The position numbers and the translations under genes were made by a program. A stretch of DNA of 64,000 nt from an uncultured Bacteroidales bacterium (GTDB taxonomy: Bacteria; Bacteroidota; Bacteroidia; Bacteroidales; UBA932): assembly GCA_934693135.1 (NCBI GenBank), contig CAKUVA010000004.1, forward strand, positions 1 through 64,000, written 5' to 3'. Under the pieces are notes generated by a model, which had not been told where the DNA came from, searched no databases, and worked only from the letters and a program-made list of their open reading frames with translations. Positions within the stretch are counted from its first letter, which is position 1, and each line of letters opens with the position of its first letter. Positions 11,898-20,355 of this stretch are shown one piece after another.

Positions 11898-13157
11898 ATG
11901 AAACTTGATGTAGTACTTGGTCTCCAATGGGGAGACGAAGGTAAGGGTAAAATCGTGGACGTTCTTGCGGGTAGATATCCTGCTGTTGCAAGATTTCAGG
12001 GTGGCCCTAATGCAGGACATTCTCTTCATTTCGATGGACAGAGTTTTGTCGTTAGGAGCATACCATCAGGTATTTTCAGAGATGGATCTACCAATATTAT
12101 AGGTAATGGTGTAGTCCTTGACCCTATAACATTCCGTGGTGAGTGCGAAAATATCTCCAAGATGGGAATTGATATTAAGTCGAAGCTTTGTATTTCCAAG
12201 AAGGCACACTTGATTCTTCCTACTCACAGACTTTTGGATGCTGCTTATGAGGCGGCTGCCGGAAAGGGCAAGATTGGTTCTACACTGAAAGGAATCGGCC
12301 CAACTTACACTGATAAGATTAGCAGGCATGGACTTCGTGTAGGTGACATCCTTGCACCAGATTTTAAGAATAGATTTGAAAAACTTAAGGCAAGACATCT
12401 TCAACTTCTTAAAGATCTTGATTTTAAATGTGATCCGGAGAAAGAAGAGGCTGAGTTTATGAGTGCTGTAGAGTTCTTGAAAGAATTCAGTCTTATTGAC
12501 TGCGAGTATTACGTTAACAACTGGCTTGATGAAAAACCTATGCTCGCTGAAGGGGCGCAAGGATCTCTTCTTGACATTGATTATGGCTCATATCCGTTTG
12601 TCACATCATCATCCACTACTATTGGAGGTGTTTGTACTGGACTTGGCGTTGCTCCGTCCAGAGTCGGACATGTATACGGAATATTCAAAGCCTATTGTAC
12701 ACGTGTTGGAAGCGGTCCATTCCCTACAGAACTATTTGATGAGACAGGTGATAAGATTCGCGAAATCGGTCATGAGTTCGGTGCAGTTACCGGAAGACCT
12801 CGCAGATGTGGTTGGCTTGACCTCGTTGCGCTCAAATACACAGTAATGATTGATGGTGTTACTGATCTTATAATGATGAAATCTGATTGTCTTGATTCTT
12901 TCGAGACAATAAAGGTGTGCACATCATACATTGTAGATGGAAAAGAGACAGAGCAGTTCCCATTTGACACAGAAGCAGATATCACTCCTGTATATACGGA
13001 ATTTAAAGGATGGAATCAGGATCTTACTGGAATTAGGAAAGAAGAAGAACTCCCTGATACATTCAAGGAGTATATCCGTTTCATGGAGAACTATCTGAAG
13101 GTCCCTATCAAGATTATATCACTAGGCCCTGATCGTGAGGCTACTATTGAGAGATAA
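11898..13157 (+). CDS. purA: Adenylosuccinate synthetase
   Basis: A 419-residue enzyme joining IMP and aspartate with GTP to give adenylosuccinate, the first committed step to AMP. The N-terminus has the nucleotide loop Q-W-G-D-E-G-K-G-K (about residues 10-18). Conserved segments G-P-N-A-G-H, G-S-T-L-K-G-I-G-P-T-Y and R-P-R-R-C-G-W-L-D follow. The length is normal. It may share a transcript with ssb. A two-way terminator begins 22 bases after the stop. Confidence 0.97.
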   Translation: MKLDVVLGLQWGDEGKGKIVDVLAGRYPAVARFQGGPNAGHSLHFDGQSFVVRSIPSGIFRDGSTNIIGNGVVLDPITFRGECENISKMGIDIKSKLCISKKAHLILPTHRLLDAAYEAAAGKGKIGSTLKGIGPTYTDKISRHGLRVGDILAPDFKNRFEKLKARHLQLLKDLDFKCDPEKEEAEFMSAVEFLKEFSLIDCEYYVNNWLDEKPMLAEGAQGSLLDIDYGSYPFVTSSSTTIGGVCTGLGVAPSRVGHVYGIFKAYCTRVGSGPFPTELFDETGDKIREIGHEFGAVTGRPRRCGWLDLVALKYTVMIDGVTDLIMMKSDCLDSFETIKVCTSYIVDGKETEQFPFDTEADITPVYTEFKGWNQDLTGIRKEEELPDTFKEYIRFMENYLKVPIKIISLGPDREATIER

Positions 13158-13178
13158 ATTTTTGGAAAATATATTATT

Positions 13179-13215
13179 AAAAGATTTCCGCAAGTTAATT
13201 GCGGAAATCTTTTTT
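13179..13215. terminator. Bidirectional intrinsic terminator, purA / aroE
   Basis: A perfect 15-bp inverted repeat (13179-13193 and 13199-13213) with loop GTTAA. It is A-rich on the left and T-rich on the right, so either strand yields a hairpin followed by U residues. It lies between the convergent purA and aroE genes, and the aroE stop codon (13214-13216) overlaps its edge. Confidence 0.93.
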
Positions 13216-14119
13216 ATTGTAACATGACTTTTTCCATAGCATCGAGATCTGGTAGTTTGCCTGTGAATTTCGAATAACCGGTAAGTGCTTGATAAAGAAG
13301 CCATTTTCTTCCTGAAATATATTGTGCGCCTCCTTCATGAAGGCATTTGAGAACATCTCCGCTGAAAGATGGATTTTTATAGTTTGCCTCGAAAATGACT
13401 TTTGCTGGACGTGGCCATTTATACCTGTCTTCTCCTTCGAAATCTGCGGCATTTAGAGTGTCGATGGTATCTATCTTCATAGGTAGCGTGTAGATGATTA
13501 AGTCGCACTCTTTGACAGCGGCTCGGAAGTCGGCCATTTGATCTACAATGAAATTATATTCCGGCATCTCATCAGCTATTTTCTGAGCCTTTTCGGTGGT
13601 TCGGTTCATCAATGCTGTATCGAAGCCAAGTTCTGCTGCTGCTACTGCTGCTGCCCGTCCCGCGCCTCCACAGCCTACTATGAGAGCCTGAGGCTTTCTC
13701 GAAAAAAGCATTGTCAATGCCTGTTTGAGGTATTGATGCACTTTTATATGGACATTATCGCTATACTTGGCACAGAATTGCTTAACTAAACCTGGCATGT
13801 ATGCTTCTGCAATGCTGAGTATTATTCCGGTAAAGTCAGAATTGTCAGCAAGAATTCCATCTGGTGTCTTTACGAGTAGATTGCTCGCACCAATTTTTTG
13901 ACAATATGAAGTGTACAAGTTTGCTCTGCGAAAAGCGTCTTCCTTGAATGGAGCTGTGACATTAATTCCTTTATATCTGTCCTCAAATATCTTGAATGAT
14001 GTCCCGAAATCTGAACCTTCTATCAGGTCGTATGTGTATTTTCCCTTATATCCAGCTCCGAAGAGGGCTGGTGACATGGATTTGGCGATTGGATCGCCGA
14101 TGAGTCCGAATTTGTTCAT
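13214..14119 (-). CDS. aroE: Shikimate dehydrogenase (AroE) with central insertion
   Basis: NADPH-dependent reduction of 3-dehydroshikimate to shikimate in aromatic amino acid synthesis. Visible are the shikimate-binding S-M-S (residues 14-16), N-V-T-A-P-F-K with the catalytic lysine (Lys59), N-S-D-F-T-G with the partner aspartate (Asp95), and the Rossmann loop G-C-G-G-A-G-R-A-A at about 149-157. At 301 residues it is longer than the usual 250-290. The excess is a block of roughly 35-40 residues (about 105-143) between the substrate and NADP domains. It is the last gene of lysS-methyltransferase-aroE, starting in a four-base ATGA overlap with the gene before. aroK is not adjacent but lies about 6 kb away. 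Confidence 0.93.
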   Translation of the reverse strand: MNKFGLIGDPIAKSMSPALFGAGYKGKYTYDLIEGSDFGTSFKIFEDRYKGINVTAPFKEDAFRRANLYTSYCQKIGASNLLVKTPDGILADNSDFTGIILSIAEAYMPGLVKQFCAKYSDNVHIKVHQYLKQALTMLFSRKPQALIVGCGGAGRAAAVAAAELGFDTALMNRTTEKAQKIADEMPEYNFIVDQMADFRAAVKECDLIIYTLPMKIDTIDTLNAADFEGEDRYKWPRPAKVIFEANYKNPSFSGDVLKCLHEGGAQYISGRKWLLYQALTGYSKFTGKLPDLDAMEKVMLQ

Positions 14120-14943
14120 TTCAATGTCTGTTTTTCAGAGTTTCTCTGTCGTACGGCTTCGAACATGAGTATTGCCGAAGATACTGACACATTGAGCGAG
14201 TCCATTTTGCCGAGCATTGGAATCTTTACATGTGCATCAGCATGAACTCTCCATAACTGAGATAGCCCTTCGTGCTCTGTGCCCATTACAAGAGCCATTC
14301 CGCACTTCATATCGGTATCATAATACCAGTTTGAGTCTTGAAGTTGGGCGGTATAAATCTTTATATTGTTATCTTTTAACCATTTAATGGCTTCGCCTGA
14401 GGTGGCTGTGACTACTTGTCTCGTGAATACAGAGCCGAGACTTGCACGTATGAGATTTGGGTTGTATAAGTCTGTAAGTGGATCGCAGATAATCACGGCG
14501 TCAGCATCTGCGGCATCAGCTGTTCTCAGAACAGCGCCAAGATTGCCTGGTTTCTCCACTGATTCCAACACTACGAGTAATGGGTTTTCGCGTAAATGGA
14601 TATCTGACAATGTCTTGTCTTTCATTTCCACTTCGGCTATGATGCCTTCTGTTCCTTCTCTGTATGCTATTTTACTATAGATAACTTGTGGAACTTCATA
14701 TATTACACTCTTGTCATTGCAGAGCCTAATTATGCTGTCTAAGTCTTTGTCTGAAATTATGTCGCGACAGATAAAAAATGCTTTCGCTATATATCCTGCT
14801 TCTAAGCAATGTCTTATTTCTTTTCGCCCTTCCACTATAAAAAGAGCATTCTCGCGCCTTGTGCGGGATTTTTCCCCAAGCGCGAGAAGCATCTTTATTT
14901 TAGGATTCTGAGCAGATGTTATGACCTCTGTTCTCATTACCAT
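14116..14943 (-). CDS. TrmH/SpoU family RNA 2'-O-methyltransferase
   Basis: A 275-residue SpoU-type methyltransferase that adds a methyl group from S-adenosylmethionine to a ribose in tRNA or rRNA. The N-terminal substrate-binding domain (about 1-100) contains N-P-K-I-K and F-I-V-E-G. The knotted SPOUT domain shows the three motifs V-E-K-P-G-N-L-G-A-V-L-R-T-A-D-A, V-M-G-T-E-H-E-G-L-S and I-P-M-x-G-x-x-D-S-L-N-V-S-V-S. The target nucleotide cannot be told from sequence; 23S rRNA is common in this subgroup. The start overlaps the lysS stop by one base (TAATG). A second in-frame ATG at 14937 is possible. Confidence 0.92.
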   Translation of the reverse strand: MVMRTEVITSAQNPKIKMLLALGEKSRTRRENALFIVEGRKEIRHCLEAGYIAKAFFICRDIISDKDLDSIIRLCNDKSVIYEVPQVIYSKIAYREGTEGIIAEVEMKDKTLSDIHLRENPLLVVLESVEKPGNLGAVLRTADAADADAVIICDPLTDLYNPNLIRASLGSVFTRQVVTATSGEAIKWLKDNNIKIYTAQLQDSNWYYDTDMKCGMALVMGTEHEGLSQLWRVHADAHVKIPMLGKMDSLNVSVSSAILMFEAVRQRNSEKQTLK

Positions 14944-16499
14944 TATTTTTCCTCTGCTGATTCTTTCTCTTCCGAAGAAGATTTTCCCATTTTCTCAGGA
15001 CGCATCTGAGGGAAGAACAATACATCTTGGATAGTTGTGTTCCCTGTCATCAGCATGGTTAGACGATCTATACCCATTCCGAGTCCTGATGTAGGTGGCA
15101 TTCCATATTCAAGGGCGCGGAGGAAGTCATAGTCAATGAACATCGCCTCATCATCTCCGTTGCTCTTTAGTTTTGCCTGTTCTTCGAAGCGCTCCCTCTG
15201 ATCGATAGGATCATTAAGCTCTGAATATGCATTTGCAAGTTCGTGACCGCATACAAACAACTCGAAGCGTTCGGTAAGTGTAGGGTCATTTCTATGTCTC
15301 TTGGTTAGAGGAGACATCTCTACAGGATAGTCGGTGATGAATGTAGGCTGAATGAAATGTTTTTCGCAGTATTCTCCGAATATGGCGTCAATGAGCTTGC
15401 CTACGCCCATTGAAGGCTCAAATTCTACATTCAGTTTCTTGCAAGTTTCGCGGAGTTGGTCTACATCCATTCCTTTTACGTCAATGCCAGTATACTCTTT
15501 GATGGCATCGAGAATACCAATTTTCTTGTATGGAGCCTTGAAATCGATTTCAACCCCCTCGTTAAGAACTGTTGTCTTTCCATAGAGGTTCATCGCAATC
15601 TTCTCAAGAAGTTTCTCGATGAATTCCATCATCCAGATGTAGTCTTTGTATGCTACATAGATTTCCATGCATGTAAACTCAGGATTGTGAGTTTTGTCCA
15701 TTCCCTCGTTGCGGAAATCCTTGGCAAATTCATATACACCATCATAACCTCCAACGATAAGTCTCTTTAGATAAAGCTCGTTGGCGATACGCAGGTATAG
15801 TGGAATGTCCAGTGCATTGTGATGCGTGATGAATGGCCTTGCTGTAGCACCTCCAGGGATAGATTGGAGAATAGGTGTTTCTACTTCGAGGCATCCTGCA
15901 TTGTTGAAATATTCGCGCATCGTGGCGATAATTTTAGCTCTCTTAATGAATGTGTCCTTCACCTGAGGGTTGACGATAAGATCTACATACCTCTGTCTGT
16001 ATCTAAGCTCAGGATCTGTAAATGCATCGTGTACTTTTCCATCGGCCTCCTTTACGACAGGAAGTACTTTCAAGGATTTGCTGAGGAGCGTTAACTCTTT
16101 GGCATGAACAGTAATTTGACCTGTCTGTGTTGTGAATGCGTATCCCTTGATTCCCACGATGTCACCTATGTCGAGAAGTTTCTTGAATACGGTATTATAC
16201 ATGGTCTTGTCTTCGCTTGGACAGATTTCGTCACGCTTTACATACACCTGAATTCTGCCGGTGGCATCCTGAAGTTCCATGAATGAAGCGGCACCCATTA
16301 TTCGTCTGGACATTATTCGTCCTGCGATGCAAACGTCCTGGAAATTACCTTTTTCTGCAGAGTATTCTGATTCAATCTGTTCCGCTGTTGCATTTACAGG
16401 ATACAAAGGTGCAGGGTAAGGCTCTATGCCAAGCTCTCTGAGTTTGTCGAGCGATTGCCTTCTGATGAGTTCCTGCTCGCTCAATTCCAAATTTGCCAT
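14943..16499 (-). CDS. lysS: Lysyl-tRNA synthetase, class II
   Basis: A 518-residue class II lysyl-tRNA synthetase. An N-terminal OB-fold anticodon-binding domain (about 55-150) precedes the catalytic core. Motif 2 includes F-R-N-E-G-M-D-x-T-H-N-P-E-F-T. Motif 3 is [12 protein letters not shown]. The C-terminus extends into a short acidic/Ser/Lys tail. It is the first gene of a three-gene minus-strand unit and diverges from recJ. A TAnnTTTG-type box lies at 16573-16580. Confidence 0.97.
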   Translation of the reverse strand: MANLELSEQELIRRQSLDKLRELGIEPYPAPLYPVNATAEQIESEYSAEKGNFQDVCIAGRIMSRRIMGAASFMELQDATGRIQVYVKRDEICPSEDKTMYNTVFKKLLDIGDIVGIKGYAFTTQTGQITVHAKELTLLSKSLKVLPVVKEADGKVHDAFTDPELRYRQRYVDLIVNPQVKDTFIKRAKIIATMREYFNNAGCLEVETPILQSIPGGATARPFITHHNALDIPLYLRIANELYLKRLIVGGYDGVYEFAKDFRNEGMDKTHNPEFTCMEIYVAYKDYIWMMEFIEKLLEKIAMNLYGKTTVLNEGVEIDFKAPYKKIGILDAIKEYTGIDVKGMDVDQLRETCKKLNVEFEPSMGVGKLIDAIFGEYCEKHFIQPTFITDYPVEMSPLTKRHRNDPTLTERFELFVCGHELANAYSELNDPIDQRERFEEQAKLKSNGDDEAMFIDYDFLRALEYGMPPTSGLGMGIDRLTMLMTGNTTIQDVLFFPQMRPEKMGKSSSEEKESAEEK

Positions 16500-16572
16500 A
16501 TCTTAATTTCTTTATATTTCATGTATGTACGTAATATATGCCACAAGATGTGCGACATAATAGCCACATCTA

Positions 16573-16580
16573 CAAAAGTA
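16573..16580 (-). promoter_or_regulatory. Probable -7 box of the lysS operon
   Basis: On the minus strand this reads TACTTTTG, a full match to the Bacteroidetes -7 consensus TAnnTTTG. It lies 74 bases before the lysS ATG and predicts a leader of about 67 bases. No clear TTG -33 element was found at the right distance. Confidence 0.55.
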
Positions 16581-16613
16581 ACATATTTAATTCGAAATTT
16601 GAAATAAAAAAGG

Positions 16614-16621
16614 TATCTTTG
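16614..16621 (+). promoter_or_regulatory. Probable -7 box of recJ (leaderless transcript)
   Basis: TATCTTTG matches TAnnTTTG and ends only six bases before the recJ ATG at 16628. A start site at the usual distance would fall on or next to the ATG, giving a leaderless mRNA. The -33 element is not obvious. Confidence 0.55.
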
Positions 16622-16627
16622 TATGCT

Positions 16628-18361
16628 ATGCCGAAAGAAAGAGAATGGAGATTAAAAGCCCCGGGCAATCCGGAGAATGTCGCACAGCTCTCAGCTGAAC
16701 TGGGTGTCGATCCTGTCTTGGCCTCATTATTGGTCAATAGGGGAGTCCATACATTCGAGGAAGCGAGATCTTTTTTTCGCCCAAATTTGTCATCTCTTCA
16801 TGATCCTTTTTTGATGAAGGATATGGAAGCAGCTGTAGAAAGGTTGCAGAAAGCAGTTATTGGCCATGAAAAAATACTTGTCTATGGAGACTATGATGTG
16901 GATGGGACTACGGCTGTAGCTCTTGTATACTCATTTATCCGAAAGATTACTTCAGATGTAGATTTTTATATACCAGATAGATACGATGAAGGTTATGGCG
17001 TATCCAAGAAGGGAATTGACTGGGCAAGTGACAATGATTTTAGACTTATAATTACACTTGACTGCGGTATTAAGGCCATTGATAAAGTTGCCTATGCTGC
17101 GAAGTATGGTATTGATATAATCATTTGCGACCATCATCTTCCTGAAGCAGAGCTCCCAGCGGCTGCGGCTGTATTGGACCCGAAGCGGCAAGATTGCACA
17201 TATCCTTTCGATGATCTTTCTGGGTGCGGAGTGGGTTTTAAACTTGTGCAGGCTTATTCGATGAGGAATGGAATACCTTTCGAGTCTTTGCTCCCGCTCT
17301 TGGATCTTCTTGTAGTTAGTATTGCATCTGACCTTGTTACTGTAGTCGGTGAAAACAGAGTTTTGGCGCATTTCGGACTGAAGAGACTGAACGAGAATCC
17401 GCGCATAGGTCTGCAGGCCATGATCAATCTTGCTAATTTGGAACCTGGGCATGTTTCCATAGACGACATTGTATTCAAGATAGGTCCTCGTATAAATGCC
17501 GCTGGGCGTATGGAATCTGGTCGTCTTGCGGTAGAACTTCTTACAGCTGAGGATGAAACGAGTGCCTTGGCTATAGGTTCCAAGATAAATGATAACAACA
17601 ATGAGCGTAAGAGCATTGATCGTGAGATTACGAAAGAGGCTCTGGATATGGTTCAGAATGGAACTTGTTGTGCCTCATCCAATGCTTTGATTGTTTACGG
17701 GCCTGACTGGAACAAAGGTGTCGTTGGTATTGTAGCGTCTCGTCTGGTCGAGGCATATTATAAGCCGACATTCGTGCTTACTAAATCCAATGGATTCATA
17801 ACAGGCTCTGCCAGAAGTGTTAGAGGTTTTGATCTTTATGAGGCGATATGCAGTTGTTCCGATCTTCTTGAAAATTTCGGAGGACATATATATGCTGCAG
17901 GATTGACTATGAAAGAAGAAAATCTTTCGGAGTTTGTTTCCAGAATAGAGAAATATGTAGGTGAACATAAGTCGGAGGATATGTCTACTCCTATAGTTGA
18001 GGTCGACTCTGAAATAAATTTTTCTCAGATAACGCCTAAGTTTTTCAGAATTCTTAAACAGTTCCAGCCGTTTGGCCCTGGAAATAGTGCTCCTATCTTC
18101 CTTACCAAGAATGTCTATGATGATGGAAATGGCAGAAAGGTTGGTCCTGGTGGGCAACACCTGAAACTGGAACTTATACAAGAGTCTCAGCCATATCACC
18201 AGATTTCTGCAATTGCATTCAATATGGCGTCATTGTTCGATCATATCAGAAATGGTAATCCTATAGATATTTGTTATAGTGTCGTGGAGAACTATTATCG
18301 TGGTAATTCTACAATTCAGCTTCGTATCAAGGATATGCGTGAGCGTGAGGATATTATCTAA
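16628..18361 (+). CDS. recJ: Single-stranded-DNA-specific exonuclease RecJ
   Basis: A 577-residue DHH-family 5'-3' exonuclease acting in recombination and base-excision or mismatch repair. Visible metal-binding motifs are Y-G-D-Y-D-V-D-G-T-T, D-C-G-I-K, the signature C-D-H-H-L-P-E, and the DHHA1 segment F-G-G-H-x-Y-A-A-G. The OB-fold and C-terminal part contain F-Q-P-F-G-P-G-N. The open frame extends upstream to 16538, but the family alignment begins near M-P-K-E-R-E-W and a promoter box lies inside the extension. The ATG at 16628 is therefore chosen. It diverges from lysS. Confidence 0.95.
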   Translation: MPKEREWRLKAPGNPENVAQLSAELGVDPVLASLLVNRGVHTFEEARSFFRPNLSSLHDPFLMKDMEAAVERLQKAVIGHEKILVYGDYDVDGTTAVALVYSFIRKITSDVDFYIPDRYDEGYGVSKKGIDWASDNDFRLIITLDCGIKAIDKVAYAAKYGIDIIICDHHLPEAELPAAAAVLDPKRQDCTYPFDDLSGCGVGFKLVQAYSMRNGIPFESLLPLLDLLVVSIASDLVTVVGENRVLAHFGLKRLNENPRIGLQAMINLANLEPGHVSIDDIVFKIGPRINAAGRMESGRLAVELLTAEDETSALAIGSKINDNNNERKSIDREITKEALDMVQNGTCCASSNALIVYGPDWNKGVVGIVASRLVEAYYKPTFVLTKSNGFITGSARSVRGFDLYEAICSCSDLLENFGGHIYAAGLTMKEENLSEFVSRIEKYVGEHKSEDMSTPIVEVDSEINFSQITPKFFRILKQFQPFGPGNSAPIFLTKNVYDDGNGRKVGPGGQHLKLELIQESQPYHQISAIAFNMASLFDHIRNGNPIDICYSVVENYYRGNSTIQLRIKDMREREDII

Positions 18362-18442
18362 AAATTCACATCTTTTCCGAAAATATTTTGCTGATAGGTA
18401 AAATCTGATAACCCCAGACCAAATAAAAAGCGCAGGGAATGA

Positions 18443-18589
18443 CAAATAGGTCATTTAGTAGATCCGTTGGGACTATCAGGGAATCGTGAAATACGGGCTG
18501 ATGAATTTGCGCGAAGGCATTGGGTATACAATAAAGCTAGTGAAAATATCAAGAAAATATTAAGACAACATACCTATGAGAATAAATAG
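18443..18589 (+). other. Short open stretch, possible gene remnant
   Basis: Between recJ and the broken repeat-protein gene there is an open frame of 48 codons with no good start codon. Its translation looks protein-like: it contains V-D-P-L-G-L-S-G-N and then a long charged helix (A-D-E-F-A-R-R-H-W-V-Y). The V-D-P-L-G-L string recalls the end of Rhs/YD-repeat cores, where a variable toxin tail begins. That is only a resemblance. The frame is closed by stops upstream, so at most it is a truncated remnant. Otherwise the 215-base gap shows no terminator or clear promoter. Confidence 0.25.
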
Positions 18590-19820
18590 AATAATCATTT
18601 TTTTAGTAGCGATGTGTTCATTTACATATATGTATGCTGAAGAACACTTTCGAAAGGGTGAGATATGCATTGAAAGTGATACTTGTTATTATGTTTTATT
18701 TACTCGCAACCTCCCTAAAGATATTAGAAAATATTCTGATTCATATATTTCACAGGATGCGTCTAAGATAATGACAAGAGATATTGAAGGGCGAATCCTC
18801 AAGCAATCATATCCTGTATTTTCATGGGTAACAAACGGTACTTGTTCTTCCAGTGGAGAATTGAATTGTCAAATTATCGGTAAAGACGAGAAAATAATAC
18901 TATATCATATGATATATATAAGGTTAGATAATGAACTTAGACTTAAGTATGTTAATTCACCAAATGTGATTCCCCACGGAACATTAGGGAAAGATCAAGT
19001 TGAGTTTGTAAGTAAAGGCATTTGCCGAGGTTTAGTGGATTCTTGTGGGCGGTATATATATGCACCTGTTTATGATGATGTTTTTTGTGCTAATGATGAA
19101 ACATTGGAAATGGACGCGATAAGTGTTCTCAAATATGGGTGTGCAGATATGAAAAAAAATATATGAATATTATCGTCTGTCGTTGCCTACGGTATGTGTG
19201 CCATATGTTGTGTCGAGTTCGAATTTAATGCAATTTTACAATTCTGAGATTGAAAGTATGGCTCAATCAATCATATATGACAATCTTAAGGATAGCGAAA
19301 CTTGTAAGGATATAATGATGTTTCATCAAGCTATATATAATATGCTTGTTCAAAATATTATATATGCAAAAGAAATGTTTCATAAATTAGGATGCAGCAA
19401 TAATAGACATATTAGATTGTTGGCTAGAAAGAATTATAGAGTTGCATCATGTTATATCAAGAACTCGAAAATTGGTTTTGAAGTAAAAAAAGGAAAGACT
19501 AAACAAGAAGATAATTTAGAGTCGCAAGCTATTGTCCAGACTCGTTGGCTCGACGGAGAATTGTTTATAACAGATAATACTGAATTTGCTGATAAAAACG
19601 CCTCTTTTGTCGTTTGTAAGTTATTAGGAAAAAAAGTAAATATTTTGGATAGAAAAGGCAATATCGTCAAATCTACATTGCCGGTGTTTGATGATATCCA
19701 GATTGATAAGTCAAGTATATTCTGCACCCAGATAATACCTAATATGAAGGTTATAGCATACAATTGCGTCTCGTATTTGACAAGAACCTTAATCTTAAGG
19801 ATGCTTCAGCAGTGGAGTGA
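18576..19820 (+). pseudogene. Secreted WG-repeat-like protein, broken by two frameshifts
   Basis: The first piece (18576-19166) encodes a signal peptide (about residues 1-21) and 196 residues before a stop. An 8-A run (19152-19159) marks the break. Skipping one A joins it to the next frame, which runs on without a stop through the rest of the gene. A second shift near 19745-19765 returns to the first frame, ending in F-D-K-N-L-N-L-K-D-A-S and a TGA at 19818-19820. Without this second shift the frame runs antisense into aroK. Both ends carry a similar unit (D-x-x-G-x-I-x-K-x-x-x-P-V-F) and one G-L-V-D-S-C-G-R-Y-I-Y-A-P-V-Y-D-D segment resembling WG repeats. The DNA is visibly richer in A and T than its neighbours. 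Function is unknown. Decay or assembly error are both possible. Confidence 0.6.
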
Positions 19821-20352
19821 CATGAAGTACATCATGTGCTGCTTCTATAAAGCTTTTCCCATCGATGTCTATGATTTTCGTTGCTGTGCTTTCATAGATG
19901 GAGGCGCGTCTGGACATGAGCTCTTCGATCCTTTTTTTTAGTGTTTCACGATTATCTATTTCTCCGAGCATCGGACGATCTCCAGGTGATAGCGTCAGGT
20001 TTTTCACAAGTGTTTCAATGCTAGCTTTCAGATAGATGCATAATGTCCTTTCATGGACAAGTTTTGCCGCTTCAGGAGTCGTAACCGTACCACCTCCGAG
20101 GGAGAGGATCATGTCAATGCTCTTACCCTCTGTAGTTATAGTATTATCTGGCAATAACTCTCTCAGGGCTTTGACCTCAAGTTCTCTGAAGTTACGTTCA
20201 CCATTAGTGCTGAAAATTTCCTTTATAGTGCGGCCTTCAGTTGTCTCGATCCATTCGTCGAGGTCTATGAGCTTACAGCCGAGAAGTTTGCTCAACTCTC
20301 GGCCTATGCTGCTCTTTCCGCATCCCATGAAACCTGTCAGTGATATTATCAT
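19795..20352 (-). CDS. aroK: Shikimate kinase
   Basis: A 185-residue P-loop kinase phosphorylating shikimate at the 3-hydroxyl. The Walker A motif G-F-M-G-C-G-K-S is at residues 7-14. D-L-D-E-W-I-E follows with the substrate-binding aspartate. G-G-G-T-V-T-T binds shikimate, and the lid region includes R-P-M-L. It begins three bases after the parC stop and is the last gene of the minus-strand operon. Its 3' end overlaps the end of the decayed repeat-protein gene. Confidence 0.95.
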   Translation of the reverse strand: MIISLTGFMGCGKSSIGRELSKLLGCKLIDLDEWIETTEGRTIKEIFSTNGERNFRELEVKALRELLPDNTITTEGKSIDMILSLGGGTVTTPEAAKLVHERTLCIYLKASIETLVKNLTLSPGDRPMLGEIDNRETLKKRIEELMSRRASIYESTATKIIDIDGKSFIEAAHDVLHVTPLLKHP

Positions 20353-20355
20353 TGT

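Noticed and set aside
19743-19941. Coding region continuing from the broken repeat gene into aroK
   Set aside because: Past about 19,790 the frame is simply the antisense of aroK. A frame shift back gives a natural end at 19820.
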